A DNA stretch of 64,000 nt from WTAW01 sp964406575 (GTDB taxonomy: Bacteria > Acidobacteriota > Aminicenantia > Aminicenantales > Aminicenantaceae), in the NCBI GenBank assembly GCA_964406575.1, contig CAYOSH010000009.1, positions 1 through 64,000 of the forward strand, written 5' to 3'. The notes beneath the pieces are model-generated. The model did no database searches and was not told the origin of the DNA. It was given only the letters and a program-made list of their open reading frames with translations. The translations under genes and the position numbers were made by a program. Below, one piece after another: positions 51,818 to 61,505 of this stretch; position 1 is the stretch's first letter, and every line of letters begins with the position of its first letter.

Positions 51818-52177
51818 TTATTTCACACGATAGAACCACATCAGCGGCAGCCAGAGCTGGTGCCCGTACGGGATTTTTTTATGGTTGATCAAAACGTCCG
51901 TTGTGTCCCAGTCATGCACGAGGTTGAATAATTCAAATAGGTCTTCCACATCCTCGGGCGTATAAGTGGCGGAATGGCGGATCCACTCACCCTCCCCCTT
52001 TTCCGAATAAGTGGGATTCCTATGGGCAAGATCGACCGCCTTTTCGTAGTTCGGAGAGGTTTTATATCCGAATTCGATAGTGATCTTAAATTCTTTGGCG
52101 TGATCACTGGGGTGGAGGATAGAATCCAGTTTTTCCTCGGTAGCTTTATCATTTCCGTTTTTTTTCCATTCGCTCAT
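51818..52177 (-). CDS. Hypothetical protein (119 aa)
   Basis: Not recognised. Soluble and charged, with aromatic pairs (EWIRHSATYT, LVHDWDTTD) and ending LWLPLMWFYRVK. GAGGA lies 10 nt before the ATG. It is on the opposite strand to the hydantoinase genes and tail-to-tail with them. Confidence 0.6.
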   Translation of the reverse strand: MSEWKKNGNDKATEEKLDSILHPSDHAKEFKITIEFGYKTSPNYEKAVDLAHRNPTYSEKGEGEWIRHSATYTPEDVEDLFELFNLVHDWDTTDVLINHKKIPYGHQLWLPLMWFYRVK

Positions 52178-52277
52178 GTATTCGATCCTCGTGCGCTAAC
52201 GTGTTGTCAGTATATAAAATAGTCGTTCGGTTTGGCAATACCAAATGTTATGCTCTATCCTTGAGGCACTTCTTCAA

Positions 52278-53804
52278 TTATTTCTTCTCAAGCTTTTTCA
52301 GCATCTCTATGGCGTTGGTATTATCCGGATTAAGCCCGAGGGATTTTTTATAATTTTTGATCGCACGTTCGGTGTCGCCGCTGTTCATATATGCTTCGGC
52401 CAGACTGTCATACACATTCGCCGATTCGGGGTACAGCGCCATATTCAGTTTGAAAATCTCTATGGCTGCCGTTATTTTTCCGGCACCCATCAGTCGGTAT
52501 CCCAGGGCATTAAACTCGCTTTCCTCAAAATATAGCTTATTTGCGGGGTCGGATTTTATCTCCCTATACTTTTCCAGGCCTGCTTCAATACCGTTTTTGT
52601 TGATGACCTGTTCAATTCGATAGGCCGCTGAACCACCGATCATTCTTTCCACTTGGTCTAGCCGACTGTGGATCATGACCGCATCAACATCTTGAATCTC
52701 CAGAAATTTTTTGTAGTAATCCCTTGCTCTTTCGAGATCGCTCATTCCTCTGTAGATCTCTCCTAGCCTCCAGAGTGCATTTAATGACTTGGGATACAGG
52801 CTTAGCTCGTACTCAAAAAGCTCTATGGCATCTTTTGCTTTTCCCTCCTGGCTCAATTTGTCGCCTTCAAATGTCAGCATAAGAGATGGGGGATCAACCT
52901 CAAAACCGTAGTCCACGGACAGTTTTTCATAATAATGGATAATATCCTTCACATTGCTTGTCTGGAAATCATCAGGCAACTTATATGTGGCAAATAATGT
53001 TCTCAGCCCTTTGCTGAAAGGCATGGGAGTTATGAAATAACCGGAGGAATCACTGAATTCCATTTTAAAACGGAAGCCTTCTGGTTTTTCGGATTCAAGT
53101 AGGGTGGCAAACCTTTTCGCATATTCCAGGTCTTGGGGCCGCTCGTCTTTTTCGCATTTTACATAGAGGAAATTCTCCAGGGGCTTAGTCTTCTTGAAAA
53201 ACTCCTCCGCCCTGGGATAAAGAAATTCCGTATTCTCAGGATTCATGAAAGGATTTTCTGACAGGACGGCATTAAAGAGCCCTGGTTTGGTGATGAGGGC
53301 GTAAAGACTGAAAACAGCAGCCGCCTGGGGGCCGGCGAGTATCCGGAAATTCTTCGTCCTGTAGGTTTTGTCGATATGGGGGATCAACTCTTTCTCAAGA
53401 AACCTTAAAAAATTATCCGCTCCTCCACCCTCACTGCGGCCCCTGGCTTTGACTGGCAGGAGATCCCTGTACCTGTTGGTGTTGGCTACACCGATGATGA
53501 TCACAGGCGGAATCTCCCCCGTCCCACCGAGTTTCTCGGTGATGATGGCTGCGTCTGCAAAATAGTTATAAATATCCACATACAAGATGTATAAAACAGG
53601 ATAGTCCAATTGCGTATCCTCGTACTCCCGGGGGAGATGGACAAAGAGAAGCCTGTCTTCATCCAAAATTTGGGAATGAATCACTCTGTATTTGCCTAAG
53701 ATGATGTCATCCCCATCCTTCTGAGCAAAACTCAATTGTGTTCCTAAAAAAAAGAATGCAATTAATAGAAATCCAAGCACATAATTAATCTTGGAATTTT
53801 TCAT
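52278..53804 (-). CDS. Secreted esterase-fold protein with TPRs, likely catalytically dead
   Basis: About 508 aa. Signal peptide (YVLGFLLIAFFFLGTQLSFA). Residues 30-300 follow the putative esterase family (Fes/IroE type alpha/beta hydrolases): PVLYILYVD, RILAG...ALYALITKPGLFNAVL. Where family members have the nucleophile elbow GHSxGG, this has GPQAAA, and the usual catalytic His segment (DHGS) reads DSSG. Both Ser and His are therefore missing. Residues 310-508 hold TPR repeats, the last being AEAYMNSGDTERAIKNYKKS. ATG 53804 is chosen because AAGGAGG sits 5 nt before it; the ATG at 53819 overlaps that site. Confidence 0.8.
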   Translation of the reverse strand: MKNSKINYVLGFLLIAFFFLGTQLSFAQKDGDDIILGKYRVIHSQILDEDRLLFVHLPREYEDTQLDYPVLYILYVDIYNYFADAAIITEKLGGTGEIPPVIIIGVANTNRYRDLLPVKARGRSEGGGADNFLRFLEKELIPHIDKTYRTKNFRILAGPQAAAVFSLYALITKPGLFNAVLSENPFMNPENTEFLYPRAEEFFKKTKPLENFLYVKCEKDERPQDLEYAKRFATLLESEKPEGFRFKMEFSDSSGYFITPMPFSKGLRTLFATYKLPDDFQTSNVKDIIHYYEKLSVDYGFEVDPPSLMLTFEGDKLSQEGKAKDAIELFEYELSLYPKSLNALWRLGEIYRGMSDLERARDYYKKFLEIQDVDAVMIHSRLDQVERMIGGSAAYRIEQVINKNGIEAGLEKYREIKSDPANKLYFEESEFNALGYRLMGAGKITAAIEIFKLNMALYPESANVYDSLAEAYMNSGDTERAIKNYKKSLGLNPDNTNAIEMLKKLEKK

Positions 53805-53959
53805 CATAGCCTCCTTCATTTATCTCAATTCATCCGGTTTTAAATCCTCAATAATCCCGCATCCACCCAATAGATTTCTTAGCGTCCTGTTCTGTTGCTG
53901 CCAAAACAGAAGAGTTTTCGAAAAATTCATGCCTGATCTTGAGTCTGGATTTTCTTTAT

Positions 53960-54817
53960 TCATTTTTTCACGATCGTGTAGGACCGCCTGATGAAGGACA
54001 GCTGGGCGTGATGGATCTTTCCATTCTCATCACGGCTGAAGATCAGGGTCCAGGGCGCCTGTTTGAAATAAAAAAAATCCTTGGCTACGGGATAGATCTC
54101 ATCGGGACCGAATTCCATGATCTTTAACCGGTTCCCCTCTCTCCATACTTCGAGGAGCAAGTAATCTCCAATATAATATTTTCCTTCGTACTCATCGAGT
54201 TCGGCCTCTGAAAGCTCTACCGGATTCGGTTTTTTAAAATAGAGGTATTGGGGCGTCCGACCCATATCGTCTTTTTCGGTCATGGACACGCCTCTTTGTT
54301 TGAGCAGCGCGATGACATTGTCGTGTCCGCTGCGGTATGCATAATGCATGGCCGTCCAGCCTTCGTTGGTTTTGATGTTCGGATTCGATCCGTGGTCGAG
54401 CAGGTATTCAACAACATGAATATTCCCCCGCCAGATCGCCGTGTGTAGCTCTGTCATGCCCCACTGGTTGCGGATGTTAAGCCTGGCTCCTTTGTCGATT
54501 AGGATTTTGACGATATCCACATTGTCATGATGGACGGCCCAGTTGATCTGTGTCCCCCCGTCTCCACCGACCACATTCAGGTCCGCGCCTTTTTCGATCA
54601 GATATTTGGCGATGTCCCAATGCGCCCGGATGGCAGCCCAATGGAGAGCTGTATAGCCGTCCTCGTCCTTGGCATGGATCTTCGATGGATTGTTTTCTAG
54701 AATATCTTTTAAGGCCTGAAAATCTCCGGTTTTAGCAGCCTCCACAATGGGCTCAGCCGCAGCCATTGATAAAGTGAATACAAGAGCAAGAATGATGAAC
54801 ACTATGGCTTTTTTCAT
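53960..54817 (-). CDS. Exported ankyrin-repeat protein with C-terminal beta domain
   Basis: 285 aa. Signal peptide (AIVFIILALVFTLSMAAAEP), then five ankyrin repeats (from about residue 25 to 185), for example DGYTALHWAAIRAHWDIAKY and GMTELHTAIWRGNIHVVEYL. The last 80 residues (YEGKYYIGDYLLLEVWREGN) resemble DUF3471-type beta domains. ATG 54817 is chosen because GGAGGG lies 7-8 nt upstream and it gives a clean signal peptide. Probably periplasmic; partner unknown. Confidence 0.85.
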   Translation of the reverse strand: MKKAIVFIILALVFTLSMAAAEPIVEAAKTGDFQALKDILENNPSKIHAKDEDGYTALHWAAIRAHWDIAKYLIEKGADLNVVGGDGGTQINWAVHHDNVDIVKILIDKGARLNIRNQWGMTELHTAIWRGNIHVVEYLLDHGSNPNIKTNEGWTAMHYAYRSGHDNVIALLKQRGVSMTEKDDMGRTPQYLYFKKPNPVELSEAELDEYEGKYYIGDYLLLEVWREGNRLKIMEFGPDEIYPVAKDFFYFKQAPWTLIFSRDENGKIHHAQLSFIRRSYTIVKK

Positions 54818-55099
54818 GTTTTTTCCCTCCATTTGAATATACGGATTTTTTGTCATTCGGGATATAATTTTCTTGTGGTCTCTCAAAGACATCGTTTGTT
54901 TCCAATTCAGCAAAAAGTATGCCATGATATTTGAGAATATTCAGGGGGAAGGGGGGAAATGTGCCGGCTTGTAGAGTAAATTTTTTTTACATGCCGGAAG
55001 CGGAATATTAAAATCTATGAATTAAGGACCCAAATCTACGGATTAAGGATTCAAAAGGAGTTCTGTATTTATTCGATTCTCAAGCGTCATCGCGTTCAA

Positions 55100-55486
55100 T
55101 TACTTCGCTGTTCTGAACGCTTCCAGGCTGATTTTTCCCGCGCCATGAGACACGAGAAGGAGAAGACCTCCCATGATGGCCAGGTTCTTCATAAACATGA
55201 TGACCTGTGTTTGATCCGAGAATTCTGCGTGAAAGATCAATGTTGTCGGGATCAAAAAGAGAAATAGGACAAAAGCTCCCCATTTGACCTTGTATCCTGT
55301 GAGCACAGATAGCCCCCCCAGCAGTTCCACTGCGATCGCTCCAATGAGAAAGAGGAAAGTTAAAGGCATTCCATATTGGGCCATGTACTGCTGTGTTCCT
55401 GAAGGATTCATCACTTTTCCTAAGCCGTTCATCAGAAAAATAAATGCAATCAAAAAACGAGCAAAAAGCTGAATCAATGCTTGCAT
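55100..55486 (-). CDS. DoxX-family membrane protein
   Basis: 128 aa with four hydrophobic segments: FLIAFIFLMNGLGKV, FLFLIGAIAVELLGGLSVL, AFVLFLFLIPTTLIF and NLAIMGGLLLLVS. The first holds the family signature FxxNGLGKVMNP. Start at ATG 55486 after GGAGGAGG. DoxX proteins are linked to quinone and redox or thiosulfate metabolism, but the function of stand-alone members is unsettled. Confidence 0.87.
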   Translation of the reverse strand: MQALIQLFARFLIAFIFLMNGLGKVMNPSGTQQYMAQYGMPLTFLFLIGAIAVELLGGLSVLTGYKVKWGAFVLFLFLIPTTLIFHAEFSDQTQVIMFMKNLAIMGGLLLLVSHGAGKISLEAFRTAK

Positions 55487-55792
55487 GTTAGACCTCCTCC
55501 ATCTGTGAAATCCCATTCCGACATCGGGATAAAAATATCAAACCAGAGTAGATAGAGTCAATAAAGATTGATAAACACTTCGTTCTGAAATAAACCTTGA
55601 AAAGGTCATCCCCAACTTTAGTACTTTCCCGAAAACTCAGAACATGGTATGGAATCAAAGCTGGGGTCATAAAATAGAGACTGCATCTTCGTCATTTTAT
55701 CCTGTTCATCGATGGGATGGTCTGTTGCGTTTCATCGGGGTGTATTTTAAGATTTCTTTTTTGTTTCTCTTGCTAATTTTTTTTTGCTTTGT

Positions 55793-55957
55793 TCACGAGG
55801 TCAGCGGCATGGACAAAAGCTTGCACGTATCCTTCCATTTTAGCCTTTTTTCGCGGTCTGAAATTTTTGTGCGCTCTTTTCTCAATAGGAAGAGATTCCT
55901 GAGCCGGATGAACATACCTTCCAACCTATCTAATTCCAGAATCGCTTCGCTCTTCAT
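55793..55957 (-). CDS. Possible small ORF downstream of queA (54 aa)
   Basis: On the minus strand ATG 55957 directly follows AAGGAG (spacing too short) and reads MKSEAILELDRLEGMFIRLR, then a very basic tail. Not recognised. The remaining bases of 55487-56023 show no gene; several T-rich runs near 55750-55790 and 55985-55995 could serve as transcript ends for the queA operon. Confidence 0.25.
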   Translation of the reverse strand: MKSEAILELDRLEGMFIRLRNLFLLRKERTKISDREKRLKWKDTCKLLSMPLTS

Positions 55958-56023
55958 CTCCTTGGCTATAAATTGTGATTCTTTTTTTTGTCAATAGAGC
56001 GCGTACAGTGTGTCTCAAGGAGA

Positions 56024-57085
56024 CTAGAGGATGAGCATGCAGTCCCCGTAGCTGTAGAATCTGTATTTTTGGGCGATGGCCTCTGTGTAGGCCTTTTTTA
56101 AGAGATCCAATCCGGTAAAAGCTGCGGCCAGCATCAAGAGAGTGGATTTGGGGAGGTGAAAATTGGTCAGAATTTTATCGACAACTTGAAACGTGTGGCC
56201 GGGAAAGATAAAAAGATCGGTCACATGTGTTCCTGGTATTATTCCATCTTCAGTGAAAGCGCTTTCCAGCGTGCGTACAGATGTGGTTCCCACGGCGATC
56301 ACCGCTCTTTTCTCTTTTTTGGCGCGGTTTATGATTTTCGCCGCGCTTTCACTGATCGTATACGTTTCTTCGAGCATTTGGTGGTCTTCCACGCGCGTGA
56401 CACGAACGGGTTGAAATGTGGCCAGGCCCACGTCCAGGGTGATTTTGACCACTTCGACGCCTTTGGCTTTGATGGAATTCAATATGACAGGAGTAAAATG
56501 AAGGCCTGCGGTGGGTGCGGCGATAGAACCTTCCTTATCCTCCTGAGCAAACACAGTCTGGTATCTCTCCAGATCCATGGATCGAATATCCCTCTGTGAT
56601 CTTTTCCGCTTGATATAGGGGGGAAGGGGGGCATAGCCTATGGTTTTAAGTTCAGAGAGGACATCCTCTGTGGAGAAGCGGATGTGTCTTCGACCCTCTG
56701 TTTCCTCTCCAATGACCTCTCCTTGAAGGCGTGATGAAAAGTTGATGATATCGCCGCGCTTTAGTTTTTTTGCGGGGCGACAGAGGACTTCCCATGTCCC
56801 CTTTAGGATTTCTTTGAGGAAGAGAAACTCGATCTGTGCATCCTTTTTTTTGCCCCATGCTCTTGCAGGAATAACCTTCGAATTATTCAGGACCAAGACA
56901 TCCCCTTTTTGGAGATAGCCCGGAAAATGCGGGAACTGGGAATGGATGATTTTGTCCTTATCGCGGTCCAGAACCATCATCCGGGATCGGTCTCTGTGTT
57001 CGAGCGGGACTTGGGCGATCCGCTCTTTAGGAAGGTCATAGTCAAAGTCTGAAACGAACAAGGGATCAATCATGCCACAGATCAT
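56024..57085 (-). CDS. queA: S-adenosylmethionine:tRNA ribosyltransferase-isomerase QueA
   Basis: 353 aa (349 from the alternative ATG at 57073). Makes epoxyqueuosine from preQ1 in tRNA anticodons, with SAM as ribosyl donor. Signature parts: FDYDLPKERIAQVPLEHRDR near the N-terminus, HDxQFPHFPGYLQKGDVLVL-like segment, DKEGSIAAPTAGLHFT and VGTTSVRTLESA. Full family length. The start lies within the end of the tungsten oxidoreductase gene, so the two are coupled. Confidence 0.96.
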   Translation of the reverse strand: MICGMIDPLFVSDFDYDLPKERIAQVPLEHRDRSRMMVLDRDKDKIIHSQFPHFPGYLQKGDVLVLNNSKVIPARAWGKKKDAQIEFLFLKEILKGTWEVLCRPAKKLKRGDIINFSSRLQGEVIGEETEGRRHIRFSTEDVLSELKTIGYAPLPPYIKRKRSQRDIRSMDLERYQTVFAQEDKEGSIAAPTAGLHFTPVILNSIKAKGVEVVKITLDVGLATFQPVRVTRVEDHQMLEETYTISESAAKIINRAKKEKRAVIAVGTTSVRTLESAFTEDGIIPGTHVTDLFIFPGHTFQVVDKILTNFHLPKSTLLMLAAAFTGLDLLKKAYTEAIAQKYRFYSYGDCMLIL

Positions 57086-58841
57086 ACTCTCTCAGAATTT
57101 GCTCTGTGGGTTCGCCTTTATCATTCCAACCCCGGACAGCATAGTATTGCTGGATGAGACCTTTAAAAAATTCTTTACCCAGGACCTGACCTCGCATGAA
57201 ACCAGAGCAGGATTTCTCCTTGAAAAAGCGTTCGGGCAAGATGTCATCCTTATATGTTCGACCATTTCTCAAGTTGTATCGTCTTGCCAAATGAGTCAGT
57301 TTCGCTCCGATCCGTATAAGAGATTCTGCCGTGTGGTCTGACCCTGTTGCCGCATTGAGCACGGGCACCAACTCCTCCAGCCCGCTGGGCACAAAATCAC
57401 ACACGATTATAGAGTTTCGGATATTGATCGTGTCGAGGCCGGAAGCGATCGATTGCGGGATATCTTCGATCCTGAAATCCGGACCCATCTCCGTTTCGGT
57501 GAGCCACAGCCGCGTGTGGCTGGCAAAGTCTGCCACAGAGAGGACCACACCCATTGTCAGGCATCCCAGGGGATTGACACCGGACATCTCCATCCCGAAG
57601 ATGTTGATGGCGAATTCTTCACTGCTTTTGCCGATTTTTTGGGCTGCGATTCGCGTTCCATCGGCGAAAATGTCCCCTATGCCCTGGCGATGGGCCATTT
57701 TTATGAGCAATTCTCTCTGCGCTTCGGCATTTCCCCAGGTGAGGTTGAGCCCGTTCCAATCATTCAGCAGTTCCTTTTCATAACATTCCATCGCAAACGA
57801 ACATGTGACTCCTGCACTGATGGTGTCCATGCCGAGGTTATTACAGATCTCATTCGACCGTGCCAGGTCTTTACAGTCCGAGATCTCACATCCGGAACCG
57901 AGAAAAGCGGCAGATTCATACTCGGGGCCTTCAATCTCATGGCCGTTCCATTTGGCGACCTTAGAGCAACGGATGGCGCAGTTGAAACATCCCACATCTT
58001 TCCAGCTGAGTTCCTTGCGGCACGTCTCTGAGGAGATCCCTTCGAATTTGTCAAAGACACACTTCTGGAAGTTTTTGGTGGGCAGAAACTCAAACTCCTG
58101 GCCGCTGCGCACGCATTTCATGGTTCCTTTTTCGCGGCGGAATATGACTCCGTCATTGGTCAGGATGTCTCTGGTGAGCTGCATGTTCAGCTCCATAAAT
58201 TTCTCCTCGTCGGCATACTTGATGGGTTCATCTCCGTCGACCACAATCGCTTTGAGGTTCTTCGAGCCCATCACAGCGCCTGTTCCGCCTCTGCCATACT
58301 GCCTGTGTTTGTCCACGCCGATACAGGCGATCTTGACCTGGTTCTCTCCGGCAGGACCGATACAGGCGACTCTGGGCTCGACACCGGGATGTTGATTGAG
58401 CAACATATCGTTTGTCTGAAAAATGCCCTTGCCCCAAAGAGCGGAGGCATCTCGGATATCCACGCCCTCATGAGTGAGATACAGATAAACGGGTTTGTCA
58501 GATTTTCCTGTGATAAAGACGTAGTCATAACCGGCTGCTTTCAGACGGGGCCCAAAGCGCCCGCCACAATGGGAATCGTGTATGGACCCGGTCAAAGGAG
58601 ACCTCATCACCACACATGTTCGAGCGCTGGTTTGGACTTTTGTCCCGGTGAAAGGACCGTTGACAAAAATGAGAGGATTTTCGGGTCCGAGAGGATCAGG
58701 GTTTGGAGCATGTTTTTCCAGAAGCGCGAATCCCAGGCCCTTGCCGCCAACGTATTCTTCGAGCAAAGCCTTATCTGTAGGTTTGATCTCATGTGTGCCT
58801 GTCGTTAGGTTGATATAAAGACATCTGCCTGTGTAGGACAC
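57066..58841 (-). CDS. Aldehyde:ferredoxin oxidoreductase family protein (tungsten pterin)
   Basis: 591 aa from GTG, 6 nt after AAGGAGG. AOR N-terminal pterin-binding fold (YTGRCLYINLTTG, EEYVGGKGLGFALL, MRSPLTGSIHDSHCGGRFGP), then the cluster region CFNCAIRCSKVA with a later Cys in SMVICDFVP-like ICDFVPSG. Oxidises aldehydes or reduces carboxylates with ferredoxin. It is placed between ruvB and queA, an odd neighbour for housekeeping genes but on one transcript by spacing. Confidence 0.92.
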   Translation of the reverse strand: MSYTGRCLYINLTTGTHEIKPTDKALLEEYVGGKGLGFALLEKHAPNPDPLGPENPLIFVNGPFTGTKVQTSARTCVVMRSPLTGSIHDSHCGGRFGPRLKAAGYDYVFITGKSDKPVYLYLTHEGVDIRDASALWGKGIFQTNDMLLNQHPGVEPRVACIGPAGENQVKIACIGVDKHRQYGRGGTGAVMGSKNLKAIVVDGDEPIKYADEEKFMELNMQLTRDILTNDGVIFRREKGTMKCVRSGQEFEFLPTKNFQKCVFDKFEGISSETCRKELSWKDVGCFNCAIRCSKVAKWNGHEIEGPEYESAAFLGSGCEISDCKDLARSNEICNNLGMDTISAGVTCSFAMECYEKELLNDWNGLNLTWGNAEAQRELLIKMAHRQGIGDIFADGTRIAAQKIGKSSEEFAINIFGMEMSGVNPLGCLTMGVVLSVADFASHTRLWLTETEMGPDFRIEDIPQSIASGLDTINIRNSIIVCDFVPSGLEELVPVLNAATGSDHTAESLIRIGAKLTHLARRYNLRNGRTYKDDILPERFFKEKSCSGFMRGQVLGKEFFKGLIQQYYAVRGWNDKGEPTEQILREYDLWHD

Positions 58842-58975
58842 GTCGGCCTCCTTACCTCATCTGTTTTTATACCGAGCTTCTGATTCATCATTTTTTTTCA
58901 AACCGCTTCTTTTGTCAAGGGTGTTTGGCCGGAATTATCCGCCGCTGACAGGGGGAGAAAGACGATTGCGCACAC

Positions 58976-60004
58976 TCACTTCTTTTCAAAGAGACTCCCT
59001 TGCGGGGAGGAAGAACCGGGAGAATAACCGAGGTGTTTGTAAGCTCTAGGAGTGACTTTACGTCCGCGTACGGTGCGTTCCAGAAATCCGATCCTCATCA
59101 GAAATGGCTCGTAGATGCTCTCGATGGTGTCTTTTTCTTCGTCGATGGCTGCCGAGATGGTGTTGATGCCCACCGGACCTCCACCGAAGTTTTCGATGAT
59201 GGTCGAGAGGATCTTCCTGTCCACCTCATCCAGTCCCAAGGTGTCAACTTCCATCATGTCCAGAGCTTTTATCGCCTCTTCGGCTGTGATCTTGCCCTCG
59301 GATTTGACGTCAACGTAATCTCTGACTCTCCGCAACAGCCTGTTGGCCACTCTCGGAGTGCCTCGCGAGCGGAGCGCGATCTGAAAAGCGCCTTTGTCGT
59401 TGATATCCACATCGAGGATCGAGGCCGACCTTTTGATGATCTTCTCTAAATCTTCCACGCCATAATAATCCAGACGGTGGATAATGCCGAATCGTCCTCG
59501 GAGAGGTGCTGTGATCCGACCTGCCCGGGTTGTCGCTCCTGCGAGAGTGAATTTTTTAAGCTGCAGCTTGTGGCTTCTCGCACTGGGTCCCTGCCCGATC
59601 AAAATGTCCAGCCGGAAGTCCTCCATGGCGGAGTAGAGGATTTCCTCGACCGATGGGTGCAACCGATGGATCTCATCGATAAAGAGCACTTCCTTGTGCT
59701 GCAAGTTGGTGAGGATCGCGGAGAGGTCACCCGTCCTTTCGATCACCGGGCCGGAGGTGGGTTTGATCCCCACGCCCATTTCCTTGGCGATGAGGAACGC
59801 TAGGCTTGTTTTTCCCAGTCCGGGAGGGCCGTAGAGCAGCACATGATCCAGGTGTTCGTCTCTTTTTTTTGCCGCTTCGATAAAGATATTGAGGTTGGAT
59901 TTGATGGTCTCCTGGCCGATAAATTCCTCGAAAGTCCGGGGCCTGAGGTTGTCCTCATACAGTAGGTCCTCTTTGGTTCGTACAGGACTGAGCACGGCTT
60001 CCAT
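58976..60004 (-). CDS. ruvB: Holliday junction helicase motor RuvB
   Basis: 342 aa. AAA+ ATPase with Walker A YGPPGLGKTSLA, Walker B LFIDEIHRLHPSVEE, sensor GATTRAGRITAPLRGRFG and winged-helix C-terminus (GPVGINTISAAI, RTVRGRKVTPRAYKHLG). ATG 60004 is preferred, with AAGGG 7 nt before; a TTG at 60022 would add six residues. It drives branch migration together with RuvA, encoded 218 bp upstream. Confidence 0.97.
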   Translation of the reverse strand: MEAVLSPVRTKEDLLYEDNLRPRTFEEFIGQETIKSNLNIFIEAAKKRDEHLDHVLLYGPPGLGKTSLAFLIAKEMGVGIKPTSGPVIERTGDLSAILTNLQHKEVLFIDEIHRLHPSVEEILYSAMEDFRLDILIGQGPSARSHKLQLKKFTLAGATTRAGRITAPLRGRFGIIHRLDYYGVEDLEKIIKRSASILDVDINDKGAFQIALRSRGTPRVANRLLRRVRDYVDVKSEGKITAEEAIKALDMMEVDTLGLDEVDRKILSTIIENFGGGPVGINTISAAIDEEKDTIESIYEPFLMRIGFLERTVRGRKVTPRAYKHLGYSPGSSSPQGSLFEKK

Positions 60005-60222
60005 TTGTCTGCCCTTAGTCAATGATCCATCGCTCCATCACATTATTCTCTCTTGATTCTCTAGTCTATCGAGTCTGGGCACAATTTTCAAGATATCAGT
60101 CAGGCATTCCTAGACAGGGACATTTTTCCAAACAGTTCGTGCATGGCCCGTTCCTTCGGGGAATAGATCCACCATCGATATCTCCAAATAGGGAACGGTC
60201 ACCCTCTTTTCGATGATGCAGG

Positions 60223-60810
60223 TTAGAGTCTGGCCAGTTGTTTAAGGCTTTCTCTGAGGAGTGTTTCAAACCCGGAATCTACAGAATGTGCCTTTATGGT
60301 CTCATCCACGATCTTTTCGATCTCTTTGCGTTTAAAACCCATGTTCATAAGCGCAGAGATCAAATCCTCCCGCTCCTGAAACCCTTCGGCGTGCAGGATT
60401 CTTTCCTTTTCGATCAATTTTTCTTGGAGCTCCAAAGCGATGCGCATAGCCGTTTTTTTGCCGATCCCGGGGATCAAAGATATACGGGCGACATCACTTC
60501 GCCTGATCGCATCTTCCAGGTCCGAAGCCTCTATGCCGGAGAGGATGTTCAATGCGATCTTTGGACCTATGCCCGATATCCCGATAAGCTTTAAAAAAAT
60601 ATCTTTTTCATCTTCGGAAGAAAAACCATACAGAGACAGCGAATTGTCGCTCATGTGAGTGTAGATGAGGAGCTCGGTGTGGTCGCCTGTATCACCTAAC
60701 TTCAGGTAAGTGGACAGCGGGATCAGAGCCCTGTAACCCACACCATTGATGTCGAGAATGGCCCGATTAGGTGCCTTCTGGAGAAGCTTGCCTTTTAGAT
60801 ATGCGATCAT
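60223..60810 (-). CDS. ruvA: Holliday junction-binding protein RuvA
   Basis: 195 aa. Domain I MIAYLKGKLLQKAP and VGYRALIPLSTYLKL; tandem helix-hairpin-helix FLKLIGISGIGPKIALNILS and RISLIPGIGKKTAMRIALEL; C-terminal domain III (ALMNMGFKRKEIEKIV) that contacts RuvB. ATG 60810 after GAGAGGTTGAG is the true start; the upstream open frame is spurious. Confidence 0.97.
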   Translation of the reverse strand: MIAYLKGKLLQKAPNRAILDINGVGYRALIPLSTYLKLGDTGDHTELLIYTHMSDNSLSLYGFSSEDEKDIFLKLIGISGIGPKIALNILSGIEASDLEDAIRRSDVARISLIPGIGKKTAMRIALELQEKLIEKERILHAEGFQEREDLISALMNMGFKRKEIEKIVDETIKAHSVDSGFETLLRESLKQLARL

Positions 60811-60947
60811 CTCAACCTCTCGCTCGTATTTCTCAGGAGGATGATAACCCACAATTCTGAAAAGTTCAAATATAAGAGGGCTGATTTGAATCGCATTTTT
60901 TTGTTTGTGGTGTCTGAACGAGAGTGAGGAGCGCCATAAATGCATCT

Positions 60948-61439
60948 TTATTCAGACAGTTGGGACCTAAACGAGCGCGTGTTGATGTGGCAGAAGGCAA
61001 CAGCCAGAGCGTCGGCTGCATCTGTCTCCAGGCCGTCGTCCTGAATGGCCAACAGAGCTTTGACCATAGTTATCATCTGATCTTTATCCGCCCGCCCGTA
61101 ACCGGTCACGGCCTTCTTGACCTCGAGGGGTGAGTATTCAAATAATGGGCGATCCTGGGAAGCAATTGCGACCAAAGTCGCCCCTCTCACCTGGCCCAAT
61201 GTGATGGCTGTCTGGATATTCTGCGCATAAAAGGGATTCTCGATGGCCACTTCATCGGGATCGTGACTTTTGATCAGGTCCTCCACACGGCAGCGAATAT
61301 TATTCAACTTGTCATGGAACGATAAGCTTCGCGACGGTTTTATGCAGCCATAACTTTGGACAGAATAGTTGTTGTCTGTGTATTCGATAATGCCGAAGCC
61401 TGTGGATTTAACGCTCGGGTCGATGCCTAGAACGATCAT
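60948..61439 (-). CDS. ruvC: Holliday junction endonuclease RuvC
   Basis: 163 aa. IVLGIDPSVKSTGFG carries the first catalytic Asp; Glu in VAIENPFYAQN and the late acidic pair in DGLETDAADALAVAFCH complete the RNase H-like site. Normal length. Forms the resolvasome with RuvA and RuvB encoded downstream. Confidence 0.97.
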   Translation of the reverse strand: MIVLGIDPSVKSTGFGIIEYTDNNYSVQSYGCIKPSRSLSFHDKLNNIRCRVEDLIKSHDPDEVAIENPFYAQNIQTAITLGQVRGATLVAIASQDRPLFEYSPLEVKKAVTGYGRADKDQMITMVKALLAIQDDGLETDAADALAVAFCHINTRSFRSQLSE

Positions 61440-61505
61440 CTTGAATGACAGGCCAAAATTAAAAGGCCAGAAGTTTGAGAGGGTTTAATACACACTTCGT
61501 TTAAT

